A program made the translations under genes and the position numbers. Positions 47,254 to 55,802 of a stretch of DNA of 64,000 bases are shown piece after piece. Numbering within the stretch: the first letter of the stretch is position 1; each line of letters begins with the position of its first letter. The DNA is taken from assembly GCF_027886475.1 (NCBI RefSeq), contig NZ_CP115670.1, positions 1,550,001 through 1,614,000 of the forward strand, in the 5' to 3' direction. Origin of the DNA: Corynebacterium sp. SCR221107. Lineage in GTDB: Bacteria > Actinomycetota > Actinomycetes > Mycobacteriales > Mycobacteriaceae. The notes below the pieces were generated by a model. It was not told the DNA's origin and searched no databases. It worked only from the letters and a program-made list of their open reading frames with translations.

Positions 47254-48675
47254 CTACAGCGCGGTACCGGCGGCGTGGGCACGCATATAGGCCACCAAAT
47301 CATCGACCCGCCGGTCGTGGGAGGCAAAGGGGTCGCCTAGCTCCACAATCTGCGGTTCCGGGCGGGTCACCTTCAACCGTAACCAGTCCACCGCGATCGC
47401 GGCGTTGAGCTTATTGGCCTCACGCAGGAATGCTCCGCGCAGTGCAGCCCGGGTTGTCGACGGCGCCTGTGTCTTGGCTTCCTCTACCTGATCGTAGGTT
47501 ACCCAGGTGCTGACCAAGCCCCTAGCCTCAAGCACGCGGAACAGGCCTCGGCCTGCACGGATGTCATGATAGGCCAGGTCCACCTGCGCAAGCTTCGGGT
47601 GGTTGAAGTCATCGGATTCCAGCCCGAGGCGAGACTGATACCTGCGCAGAAGGTTGAGTTTGATGGCCCAGTCGATGTCGCCGGCGATGGAGGCGAAGTC
47701 CTGGTTTTCCACCGCTTGGACCACCTTGTCCCACAGCTGCACGACGATGCCCATCTCCTCGTTGGTGGTACCCGTGCCTAGGTGCGGGTCCGACTCCGGG
47801 CGCTTGTGCAGCCATGTTTTCGCCGCCTCGAGATACGCGCGCTGGATGGCGATCGCGGGCATGGGGTCGTGCTCGGCCAGCGGCACCAGCACCTGCCCAG
47901 ATAGGTCGCCGGAGATCTCGCGGATGGCGGCGACCTCGTTGGCGAGCTGGATATTCGGCAGCTCAACTCCTGCCTCGATCATCTCTAGCACCAGCAGCGT
48001 GGAGCCGACCTTGAGCGCGGTGGTGGTCTGCGAAGGGTTGGAGTCGCCGACGATGACGTGCAACCTGCGATATAGGTGCGAATCGGCGTGCGGTTCGTCG
48101 CGGGTATTGATGATCGGGCGCGAGCGCGTTGTGGCGCTGGAGACGCCCTCCCAAACGTGGTCGGCACGCTGCGAGAGGTGGTAGTTGCCGTCCTTGATGC
48201 ACCCGGCGCCGGCGATGAGCTGGCGGGTGATCAAAAACGGCAGCAGCTGCTTGCCTAGCTTCTTGAGCACGACCTCGCGTCCGACCAGGTAGTTTTCGTG
48301 GCAGCCGTAGCTGTTGCCGATGGAGTCCAGGTTGTTTTTGAAAAGGTAGACCTGCCCGTCGATGCCTTCTTTAGCGAGGCTTTCTTCCGCCGTGCGCGCG
48401 AGCTCGTCGACGATTTCGTCGCCCGCACGGTCATAGGCCACCAGCTGCGTGAGACTATCGCACTCGGCGGTGGCTACCTCCGGGTGGCTGCCCACATCCA
48501 GATACAGGCGCGAGGCGTTGGGGTGGAAGATGTTCGAACTCCCCCACGTGTCGATGACCGGCCGGAACATGTAGCGGGCGATCTCGTCGGCACCGAGTTT
48601 CCGGTTGGAGCGATCCATGCAGGTGATCCCGTACTCGGTCTCGATCCCCATGATGCGACGGGTGAAGATGGCCAC
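47254..48675 (-). CDS. pafA: Pup-protein ligase PafA
   Basis: 473 residues. A glutamine-synthetase-like ligase that uses ATP to activate the C-terminal Glu of Pup and join it to lysines of target proteins. GIETEYGITC carries the metal-binding Glu, LYLDVGSHPEVAT the catalytic Asp, and KNNLDSIGNSYGCHENYLV and INTRDEPHAD the nucleotide and metal site. The C-terminal small domain that holds Pup is present. GTG start at 48675, three bases after the pup stop, so pup and pafA are coupled. Confidence 0.97.
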   Translation of the reverse strand: MAIFTRRIMGIETEYGITCMDRSNRKLGADEIARYMFRPVIDTWGSSNIFHPNASRLYLDVGSHPEVATAECDSLTQLVAYDRAGDEIVDELARTAEESLAKEGIDGQVYLFKNNLDSIGNSYGCHENYLVGREVVLKKLGKQLLPFLITRQLIAGAGCIKDGNYHLSQRADHVWEGVSSATTRSRPIINTRDEPHADSHLYRRLHVIVGDSNPSQTTTALKVGSTLLVLEMIEAGVELPNIQLANEVAAIREISGDLSGQVLVPLAEHDPMPAIAIQRAYLEAAKTWLHKRPESDPHLGTGTTNEEMGIVVQLWDKVVQAVENQDFASIAGDIDWAIKLNLLRRYQSRLGLESDDFNHPKLAQVDLAYHDIRAGRGLFRVLEARGLVSTWVTYDQVEEAKTQAPSTTRAALRGAFLREANKLNAAIAVDWLRLKVTRPEPQIVELGDPFASHDRRVDDLVAYMRAHAAGTAL

Positions 48676-48678
48676 CTT

Positions 48679-48867
48679 TTACTGGCCACCCTTCTGCACG
48701 TAGGAGCGCACGAATTCCTCCGCGTTGGTCTCCAACAGGCCGTCGATCTCGTCGAGCAGGTCGTCGACGCCGTCTGTGTTGATCTGTGCCTGTCCCGCGG
48801 CGCCCTGTTCGATGATTTCGTCGTGGTCCTTGCCGCCACCGGCGTTGACCTGGGAAGTTCCGCTCAT
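48679..48867 (-). CDS. pup: Prokaryotic ubiquitin-like protein Pup
   Basis: 62 residues, largely disordered and acidic. The C-terminal half INTDGVDDLLDEIDGLLETN is the PafA/ARC-binding helix region, followed by AEEFVRSYVQKGGQ. The gene ends in the codons for Gly-Gly-Gln, so Dop must convert Gln to Glu before ligation. ATG at 48867 follows AGGAGAC. Lies between dop and pafA with no proteasome subunit genes. Confidence 0.97.
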   Translation of the reverse strand: MSGTSQVNAGGGKDHDEIIEQGAAGQAQINTDGVDDLLDEIDGLLETNAEEFVRSYVQKGGQ

Positions 48868-48948
48868 TGTCGTCTCCTTAACTATTAAAGATTGAAAAAG
48901 CCTCGTGCCCTCGCCTGTCTGTCCGCGTGCACGTGTTTGCAGTTTTTT

Positions 48949-48961
48949 GCTTGCCGACGCC
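48949..48961 (+). repeat. Copy of intergenic 13-bp motif (GCTTGCCGACGCC)
   Basis: In the 181-base gap between dop and pup; preceded by six T, as in the copy at 22045; exact consensus. Confidence 0.55.
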
Positions 48962-49048
48962 TTCCGGTTGCTGGCCTTCGCCCACGCGGGAGATGCACGA
49001 TGGCTACCAACTGCACGGCGAGGGGACCGTGTTCGTGCCTTGTTTAGC

Positions 49049-50578
49049 CTACGGCAGTCCGACCTCGGTGGGCGCCAGCAACGAAGCACCTGCGTCCAAC
49101 AACATGTCGACGCTGTCCGCTTCTGCCAGCAGGTGCTGAGTCTGGTCCTTGGTCAACGCCCCGAGATCGGTCAGCGAGATGCGGCGCAGGCGCCTTTGGC
49201 CGTCGTAAAGCACGAGCGACTCCCAGCTGGCTGCAGCGACATCGTTGCCGAAACGGCTGGCCACCTGACCGCGGAAAAAGGCGCGGGTATCGGCCGGCGG
49301 GTGCCACGCGGCGTGCTCGATCTCCTCCTGGCCAATCAGCGTCCTCATCCTCCCCTTGCGCACGAGCGCGTGGTAGAGGCTCTTTGCCGGATCGATGTCG
49401 GCGTATTGAAGATCCACCAGCTTGATCTTCGCGTCGTCGATACCCAACCCCTTGGCCATAAACGACCTAATAAGTGCGTACTTTGCACACCAGTCGAGCA
49501 GATGGGCGCAGGCAGCCGGTCCCTGTTCGAGCAAGTCAAGCACCTCACCCCACAGCCGGTGGACCTCCTCATCGACCCTTGTGCGCGGGGTGACCCGCTC
49601 GCGGTAGAGACGCAAGATCTCGCTGGCGCGAAGCTTGCGGCCGTCCTTGAGCTGCAGCTTGTGGACCAGATCAAGGTCGTAGCTCACCAAGCGCACCTCG
49701 TCGACGGCGTGGGCGAGCTGAAGGTCGGTGAAGTCCACACCTTCCTCTATGGCATCGAGTACCAACGAGGTCATGCCCAGCTTGAGCAGGATCGCAGTGT
49801 GCGACATGTTGGCATCGCCGATGATCACGTGCAGGCGCCCGTAGGATTCGGCATCGGCGTGTGGCTCATCGCGGGTGTTAATGATGCCGCGGTTGAGCGT
49901 GGTCTCCAGCGAGATCTCCTGCTCGATGTAGTCGGCGCGCTGGCTGATCTGGAAGCCCGGGTGCTCGCCGTGCTGGCCGCGGCCCACCCGGCCCGCGCCG
50001 ATGATCACCTGACGGGTGACGAAGAAGGGAATCAGCGCCTGCGCCATCGTGTCGAAGTCGACCGAACGGGAATAGAAATAGTTCTCGTGGCTGCCGTAGC
50101 TTGCACCCTTGCCGTCGACGTTGTTCTTGTACAGCTTCAACGGCGGGCACGGATCGTGGTGCTCGAGCACCGAGTGATTCCGGGCAGAAAGCGCCTCCAC
50201 GTCGGAGCGGGCCTTGTTGAGCACAACGTCGCCGGCGAGATCATAGACCATCGCGTCGAAGGCGTTGGTGGTCTCGGGTGCGGAATACTCCGGGTGCGCA
50301 TGGTCGACGTAGTAGCGACCACCGTTGGTCAAAACCACGTTGGCCACGCCGATTGCATTGGGGTCCACCACCGGGACGGTGTGGTAACGGCGCAGATCAA
50401 AGCCGCGGGTATCGCGCAAGGGGTGCTCCGAGGCGAAGTCCCAGCGCGCGCCCGTGGCGCACTGTTCAGCCGCGCCGAAGGCCACCACCACGTGGGTGGA
50501 GGTGATAATCGGCGACAACACCGGATTGCTTGGCGTGGCGATGCCGTATTCGGTCTCGGTTCCTACAAACCTGCTCAC
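49049..50578 (-). CDS. dop: Pup deamidase/depupylase Dop
   Basis: 509 residues. Paralogue of PafA that deamidates Pup-Gln and removes Pup from targets. N-terminal FVGTETEYGIATPS, the Dop-specific stretch around ATGARWDFASEHPLRDTRG, RYYVDHAHPEYSAPE with the catalytic Asp, KNNVDGKGASYGSHENYF, and INTRDEPHADAE. GTG start at 50578. Separated from arc by 193 bases and from pup by 181 bases. Confidence 0.97.
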   Translation of the reverse strand: MSRFVGTETEYGIATPSNPVLSPIITSTHVVVAFGAAEQCATGARWDFASEHPLRDTRGFDLRRYHTVPVVDPNAIGVANVVLTNGGRYYVDHAHPEYSAPETTNAFDAMVYDLAGDVVLNKARSDVEALSARNHSVLEHHDPCPPLKLYKNNVDGKGASYGSHENYFYSRSVDFDTMAQALIPFFVTRQVIIGAGRVGRGQHGEHPGFQISQRADYIEQEISLETTLNRGIINTRDEPHADAESYGRLHVIIGDANMSHTAILLKLGMTSLVLDAIEEGVDFTDLQLAHAVDEVRLVSYDLDLVHKLQLKDGRKLRASEILRLYRERVTPRTRVDEEVHRLWGEVLDLLEQGPAACAHLLDWCAKYALIRSFMAKGLGIDDAKIKLVDLQYADIDPAKSLYHALVRKGRMRTLIGQEEIEHAAWHPPADTRAFFRGQVASRFGNDVAAASWESLVLYDGQRRLRRISLTDLGALTKDQTQHLLAEADSVDMLLDAGASLLAPTEVGLP

Positions 50579-50771
50579 GAGAAATTCCCCTTCATTTTTG
50601 CACCTGACCTTGCCGGGGCCTTTCTACAAGCGCCCGACAGCCAAGCCCTTTCCACTTCCAAACATGCTCATTACTTTGCCAACGGTATTCACTTGCCCTG
50701 CCCACGCTTGTATTAGATCAAAGCTCGTTGCCGAGCCTTTTCTCCAAGGTGTGAGCCTGGGCTCGTCTTTG

Positions 50772-52379
50772 CTAGGAGTGCCCCAGCACTCTCGCGCTTA
50801 ACACCCGCACCCCGCTGCGGCCGACGATCCGGCTCCACTCATCCGGGTTTGCCGTGTTGGGCAGATCCTCGTTCTCCCGGTTTTCCAGCTCCACGGCATC
50901 GATGAGGTCCTGGCGTGAAATCCCCTGTTCGCCGCCTTTGAGGTGGCGCTTGATCGCGTTCTTTTTCGCCCGGTCGACGATGTTGGCAATCATCGCACCG
51001 GAGACAAAATCACGGTAGTGCAGGACCTCGGTGCAACCGTTGACCAGCTGCAGCTCCACGTAGGGATTATCCCTAAACAAGGCGTCACAGGCCGCCGAAA
51101 TCAACTCCTGCGCCGGCGCCAACAAGGGCACGGAATCGTTGAGGTAGAGCCCGAAAATGTCGCGGGCGGCCTTTTCATTGGGGCGCTGCACCCGGATCTT
51201 GACATCCAAACGCCCGGGGCGCAGAATCGCTGGATCGATGAGCTCCTCGCGGTTGGTCGCGCCAATGACGATGACATTGGAAATCGACTCCACGCCATCG
51301 AGCTCCGTCAAAAGCTGCGGCACCACGGTGGTTTCCATGTCGGAGCTTACCCCAGAACCGCGGGTGCGGAAGATGGATTCCATCTCGTCAAAGAAGATAA
51401 TCACTGGGCGGCCGTCGGACGCCAGCTCGCGCGCACGCTCGAAAATCAGCCGAATGCGGCGCTCGGTTTCACCGACAAACTTATTGAGCAACTCCGGCCC
51501 TTTGACGTTGATGAAATAACTCGAGCCGCCATGCCCCAAGCGAGTAGACAGCGAATTAGCCACCGCCTTGGCAATCAATGTCTTTCCGCACCCGGGCGGG
51601 CCGTAGAGCAACACCCCCTTAGGCGGATTGAGGTTGTACGCCCGGTAGAGATCCGGGTGTGCGAAGGGTAACTCGACTGCATCTTGGATCTGCTCGATCT
51701 GATCGTCGAGGCCACCGATATCGGAGTAGGTCACATCGGGGATCTCCTCCAAAGCGAGTTTGGCAACCTCGGTCTTGGGGATAACCTCAAAGGCATAGCC
51801 GGCCTTGGTATCAATAAGAAGGGTATCGCCCGCCCGTGGGGCGCGTTGCGACGGCGCCTTCCCGCGGGTTGCTCCCATACCCGCGCCGGCGAAGGACTTC
51901 GCCTTGAGCAGTGGCTGCGCCAGGCGCACGAGGCGTTCCTCACCGTTGTGGTCGGTGACGAGCGCACGGTCAGTGCCGATCATTTCCGTAAGTACGCCCA
52001 AACTTCCCGTGGAGTCAAAATCGGTGACCTCAACCACCTGACTTGCCTCCCCCAGTCGAACCTGCACCCCAGGTACGAGACGCGCCGGATCCACCAAGGG
52101 GGAAATCATCAGACGCATCTTTCGTCCGGCGGTAAAGACCTCGGCCGTCTTGCCGCCGGAGGAGAACTCAAGGAACGTGCCGTAGGTCGACGGAGGCTGC
52201 GCCATCTCTTCCAACTGCAAGGAAAGAACCTGAAGCTTGTCCCGAGAAGCCTTAAGCAGCTCTGCGAGCTTAGTGTTCCGCGTTGCCAGGTCAGAGGCGA
52301 CGCGCTTGAGGCGAGCTAGCTCCGCTTCCTGATTTACGGGATCAACGAAGGTATCACGGGAGGTTTCCATGCTGTCCAC
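50772..52379 (-). CDS. arc: AAA+ ATPase ARC (Mpa homologue)
   Basis: 535 residues. Coiled coil (about 15-55), interdomain OB folds (to about 230), and the AAA+ domain with Walker [18 protein letters not shown], Walker [12 protein letters not shown], and the arginine region [15 protein letters not shown] hexameric ring that recognises Pup through the coiled coils and unfolds the tagged protein. The C-terminus is [10 protein letters not shown]; the Gln-Tyr-Leu end that docks mycobacterial Mpa on the 20S proteasome is missing. GTG at 52379 with AGGGG upstream is preferred over an ATG three codons later. Confidence 0.95.
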   Translation of the reverse strand: MDSMETSRDTFVDPVNQEAELARLKRVASDLATRNTKLAELLKASRDKLQVLSLQLEEMAQPPSTYGTFLEFSSGGKTAEVFTAGRKMRLMISPLVDPARLVPGVQVRLGEASQVVEVTDFDSTGSLGVLTEMIGTDRALVTDHNGEERLVRLAQPLLKAKSFAGAGMGATRGKAPSQRAPRAGDTLLIDTKAGYAFEVIPKTEVAKLALEEIPDVTYSDIGGLDDQIEQIQDAVELPFAHPDLYRAYNLNPPKGVLLYGPPGCGKTLIAKAVANSLSTRLGHGGSSYFINVKGPELLNKFVGETERRIRLIFERARELASDGRPVIIFFDEMESIFRTRGSGVSSDMETTVVPQLLTELDGVESISNVIVIGATNREELIDPAILRPGRLDVKIRVQRPNEKAARDIFGLYLNDSVPLLAPAQELISAACDALFRDNPYVELQLVNGCTEVLHYRDFVSGAMIANIVDRAKKNAIKRHLKGGEQGISRQDLIDAVELENRENEDLPNTANPDEWSRIVGRSGVRVLSARVLGHS

Positions 52380-52833
52380 ATTAGCGCCCCTGGCGCGGTG
52401 ACCGTCACATGCGCCCTAGCGTGGGTGCACACCGCGAGGACTAGGCGCCCAAGCCCTTCCAATAACCGGCTTAAACCATGTTCAAAAATGGAGCTTACGT
52501 GGGAAACCACCCTCGCGCGGCATGATGATGGCAGGTGAGGAGCGGGGATCTCGACATCCTGTGGCCAGGCCAACAGGCCGCCTTCGAAATCGCTCAAACA
52601 TAGGTGAGAGCCGACGCAGTGTGCGTGGCCACGACGCGCGTTGCTGCAACCTGGAGAACAGGGGCGCGGTGGACGTCGGCAAGCCCCGCGATGAACGGAA
52701 TCGAAGTCCCATTACCCACGGTACGCACGGAAGAAAAAACTGGCTTTGATCCCGGTCGGTGCTCGCTTTATCGTGGCCTTTGGTCCCGCGCCCTCAACTT
52801 GCCCACCGCCGTGGTCAAGGGGCTAACCTTCTT
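52380..52833. other. 454-bp region between arc and trmI
   Basis: No gene recognised on either strand. One motif copy at 52672. A T-run on the minus strand (aagaaaaaac at 52730-52739) lies downstream of trmI without a clear stem. The arc promoter should be in 52390-52520 but is not obvious. Confidence 0.4.
52672..52684 (-). repeat. Copy of intergenic 13-bp motif (GCTTGCCGACGTC)
   Basis: In the long gap between arc and trmI; same variant as the copy at 40543. Confidence 0.45.
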
Positions 52834-53670
52834 CTACTTGCGGGCGCGACGCTGCGGGCGCGGCGGGGTCACACCATCGGAAAGCCGGCGGGCCCAGACC
52901 AGGAAGGCGGTGTGTGCATTCATGCGATGCTCCGGGCGGGTAGCAAGTCCTTCTACGCGCCACTCGCGCACGAGTGACTCCCACGCGCGCGGCTCGGTGA
53001 AGCACTTTTGCTCACGAATGCCTTCCATCACCTTCATCAGCTGAGGCACCGTTGCCACATACGTCATGAAAACACCGCCGGGAATCAGCAGGTTCCGAAC
53101 CGTGTCCAAGCACTCCCAGGGTTCCAGCATGTCCAAGATGATGCGGTCGACCGGACCTCCGATGTCATCGACGGTGACCTCCCGCAAGTCCCCCAGGTGC
53201 GGTTCCCAGTTGGTGGGGCGGCCACCGAAGAACTCATCGACATTCTTCTCGGCGAACTCAAGGTGGTCCTCGCGAATCTCGTAGGAGATCACGGTGCCCT
53301 TCTCACCAACCGCGCGCAGCAGCGTCATCGACAGCGCACCCGAACCGGCACCGGCCTCCAGCACGCGCGCGCCGGGGAAGATGTCGCCTTCGACAAGTAT
53401 CTGGGCGGAGTCCTTTGGATAGATAACGGCCGCACCACGCGGCATGCTCAGCACGTGATCGACCAGCAGATGACGGAAGCATAGGTACTCATAACCTTGC
53501 TCCGAGCGCACGACGGTGCCCTCGTGGGCGCCGATGATGTCGTCATGCTTAATGATGCCCTTATGGGTGTGATACAGCTCGCCGGGCTTGAGCACGATGG
53601 TGGCGTGCCTGCGCTTGGGGTCGGTGAGCTGAACGCGGTCGCCGGGCTGGAAAGGACCTGAATATGCCAT
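52834..53670 (-). CDS. trmI: tRNA (adenine58-N1)-methyltransferase TrmI
   Basis: 278 residues. An N-terminal beta domain (FQPGDRVQLTDPKRRHATIVL, HTHKGIIKHDDIIGAHEGTVV), then the SAM domain with VLEAGAGSGALSMTLLRAVG, YEIREDHLEFAEKNV and IILDMLEPWE. It methylates A58 in the T-loop of tRNA as a tetramer. Stands 6 bases after the stop of the M18 peptidase gene, so the two may be one unit; arc follows on the same strand. Confidence 0.95.
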   Translation of the reverse strand: MAYSGPFQPGDRVQLTDPKRRHATIVLKPGELYHTHKGIIKHDDIIGAHEGTVVRSEQGYEYLCFRHLLVDHVLSMPRGAAVIYPKDSAQILVEGDIFPGARVLEAGAGSGALSMTLLRAVGEKGTVISYEIREDHLEFAEKNVDEFFGGRPTNWEPHLGDLREVTVDDIGGPVDRIILDMLEPWECLDTVRNLLIPGGVFMTYVATVPQLMKVMEGIREQKCFTEPRAWESLVREWRVEGLATRPEHRMNAHTAFLVWARRLSDGVTPPRPQRRARK

Positions 53671-53676
53671 AAGGGT

Positions 53677-54945
53677 TTACCCTACCAAATACTCATGCAA
53701 GACCTGTTCAAGCTGGTAGAGATCGCGGATATGGGCAAGCTCGCGAGCGGAATGCATCGACAAAAGCGGCACACCCACATCGACGGTATCGATGCCTAGG
53801 CGCGTGGCGGTAAGCGGACCGATGGTGGTGCCACAGGGCACCGAGTTATTGCCGGCGAAGACCTGAGTGCTTACACCTGCGCGTTCGCAGGCGGCCAACC
53901 ACATAGCCTCGGTGACCGCATTGGAAGCATAACGTTGGTTGGCGTTGACCTTCAGTGCCGGACCCATGCCCATGACTGGTGCGTTTTCGCTATCGTGGCG
54001 CTCGGGATAGTTGGGATGAATGGAGTGCGCGGCATCGGCGGACACGCAGCTCGAGCGCGCATACATCCTGCGGATGCTGTCGGCGGTGGCACCGAGCGCA
54101 GTGGCGGTGCGCACTAGCACGTCCTCCAGGATGGGGCCGGCCGCACCCGTCGTCGATCCCGAACCGATTTCCTCGTGGTCGAAGCAGGCAAGCACGAGGA
54201 TATCGTCGCCTTCGCTGGCCAGGTCAGAGGCGCGAGAAAGAGCGCGCAACCCTGGGTAGACGCTGGAGAGATTGTCGAGCCGGCCTGCGGCGAGGAAATC
54301 CTCGTTGGCGCCAAAGATCTCTCCCGGTTGCGCATCGGCGGTGATGAGGTCATGCGCAACGATGTCCTCGGCGGCAACGCCTGCAGCCTGCGCCACCACA
54401 TCCATGATGGTGATCTCGGGCTGGCCTGCGGAGAAGATGGGTTGGAGGTGGCGTTGGCGATCGAGCTGCAGTCCGTCATTGACGCTTCTGTCCAGGTGGA
54501 TGGCCAGATGCGGGATGCGCATCACCGGTGGGGTGGAAACCAGCTTCGTCTGACCGTCAGCGAGCACGACCCGTCCGGCGAGAACGAGCTCGCGATCGAG
54601 CCAGGACGGGATAATCGGCCCGCCGTAGACCTCAACGCCTGCCTGTTGGAAACCTGCACTAGACCGGTCGCCGTGCGGCTTGAGCTTGAATCCGGGCGAG
54701 TCATTGTGGGCGCCGATGATTCTAAAACCGGATTCCTCCGCGGTGGCGTTGTTTGGCACGAACCATGCCATCAGCGCACCTCCGCGAATGAGGAAGTGCC
54801 CGCCCGCGCTTGCATCCCAGGGCTGAGTTTCGTCTTGTTGGCTAAAGCCTGCGTCTTCAAGCAGCTGCGCGCCACTCGCGGCAGCGTGATAGGAGCTTGG
54901 TGCAGAAGCGATGAAGGAAATCAGGTCGTAGGCAAAAGAGTTCAC
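53677..54945 (-). CDS. apeB: M18-family aminopeptidase
   Basis: 422 residues from the GTG at 54945 (VNSFAYDLISFIASAPSSYH). Metal ligands of the M18/M42 clan are visible: His and Asp in GAHNDSPGF, Asp in GRLDNLSSV, Glu-Glu in CFDHEEIGSGSTTGA, and the late MHSARELAHIRD with His. A dodecameric cytosolic enzyme that removes N-terminal residues, often acidic ones. The start codon is not certain: a TTG nine codons upstream keeps the frame open. Symbol by family name. Confidence 0.9.
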   Translation of the reverse strand: MNSFAYDLISFIASAPSSYHAAASGAQLLEDAGFSQQDETQPWDASAGGHFLIRGGALMAWFVPNNATAEESGFRIIGAHNDSPGFKLKPHGDRSSAGFQQAGVEVYGGPIIPSWLDRELVLAGRVVLADGQTKLVSTPPVMRIPHLAIHLDRSVNDGLQLDRQRHLQPIFSAGQPEITIMDVVAQAAGVAAEDIVAHDLITADAQPGEIFGANEDFLAAGRLDNLSSVYPGLRALSRASDLASEGDDILVLACFDHEEIGSGSTTGAAGPILEDVLVRTATALGATADSIRRMYARSSCVSADAAHSIHPNYPERHDSENAPVMGMGPALKVNANQRYASNAVTEAMWLAACERAGVSTQVFAGNNSVPCGTTIGPLTATRLGIDTVDVGVPLLSMHSARELAHIRDLYQLEQVLHEYLVG

Positions 54946-55004
54946 GCCTTCTAAGCGTAGTCGCAGACGCAAAGGTGTCGATGTGGACTAGTGTTTTCTA
55001 GGTT

Positions 55005-55802
55005 ATGAGTGCAAAGATCGCCCTGTCCCCCTCCCGTGCCAGCGACTACCAGCAATGCCCGCTGCTCTACCGCTTCCGTGCCATCGACAAATTGCCCGAA
55101 CCGAAGACGGTCGCCCAGGTCAAAGGAACCCTTGTCCATGCCTGCCTAGAAGACATGCACAAGTGGGAGCGCGAGGCGCGTACCTTTCCGGCGGCGGTAA
55201 AAAGGCTCAAGCCCAACTGGGCGAAGATGACCGAAAGGGATCCTGAGCTCCTCGAAGTGGTGCCACAGGAAAAGACATACGATTTTCTCGTGGAATGTCG
55301 CACGTTGATCCGCGGCTATTTCGAGATGGAAAACCCGCAAGGCTTCGATGCATCCGAGTGCGAGATGTGTGTTGACACCACCTTGCCCAACGGCGTGCCT
55401 GTGCGCGGTTTCATTGACCGCGTCGACGTGGCTCCCAGCGGCGAGGTACGCGTGGTCGACTATAAGACAGGAAAGAAGCCCCTACCCCGCTACTCCCACG
55501 ACGCCCAGTTCCAGATGCGGTTTTACGCTCTGGTCTACTGGCGTTTGTTCGGGGTCATCCCCACCCAACTGCGCCTGATGTACCTCAAGGTCATCGACTC
55601 CATGTACCTTGCACCGTCGAAGGAGGAACTGGAGTTTTTCGAGCGCGACGTCGCCGACTTGTGGACCAAGATCGAATCCGACGGCAAATCCGGGGACTTT
55701 CGCCCCAAGACCTCGAAGCTGTGCGATTGGTGCCAGCACAAGGCCTTGTGCCCCGCCTTCGGCGGGCAGCCGCCGGCCTACCCCGGCTGGCCAAATGATT
55801 AG
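55005..55802 (+). CDS. RecB-family Cas4-like exonuclease
   Basis: 265 residues. A PD-(D/E)XK nuclease: SPSRASDYQQCPLLYRFRAI at the start with Cys18, GTLVHACLEDMHKWE, GFIDRVDV and VVDYKTGKKP with the catalytic Asp and Lys, and QMRFYALVYW. At the end CDWCQHKALCP adds three cysteines which with Cys18 would hold a [4Fe-4S] cluster as in AddB/Cas4-type nucleases. Stands alone; there is no CRISPR or cas gene near, so a repair role is more likely. Overlaps the convergent fhs end by four bases. Confidence 0.9.
   Translation: MSAKIALSPSRASDYQQCPLLYRFRAIDKLPEPKTVAQVKGTLVHACLEDMHKWEREARTFPAAVKRLKPNWAKMTERDPELLEVVPQEKTYDFLVECRTLIRGYFEMENPQGFDASECEMCVDTTLPNGVPVRGFIDRVDVAPSGEVRVVDYKTGKKPLPRYSHDAQFQMRFYALVYWRLFGVIPTQLRLMYLKVIDSMYLAPSKEELEFFERDVADLWTKIESDGKSGDFRPKTSKLCDWCQHKALCPAFGGQPPAYPGWPND

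Noticed and set aside
55005..55802. cas4 as part of a CRISPR system
   Set aside because: The RecB-like nuclease has the Cas4-type cysteines, but no repeats and no other cas genes are in the window.
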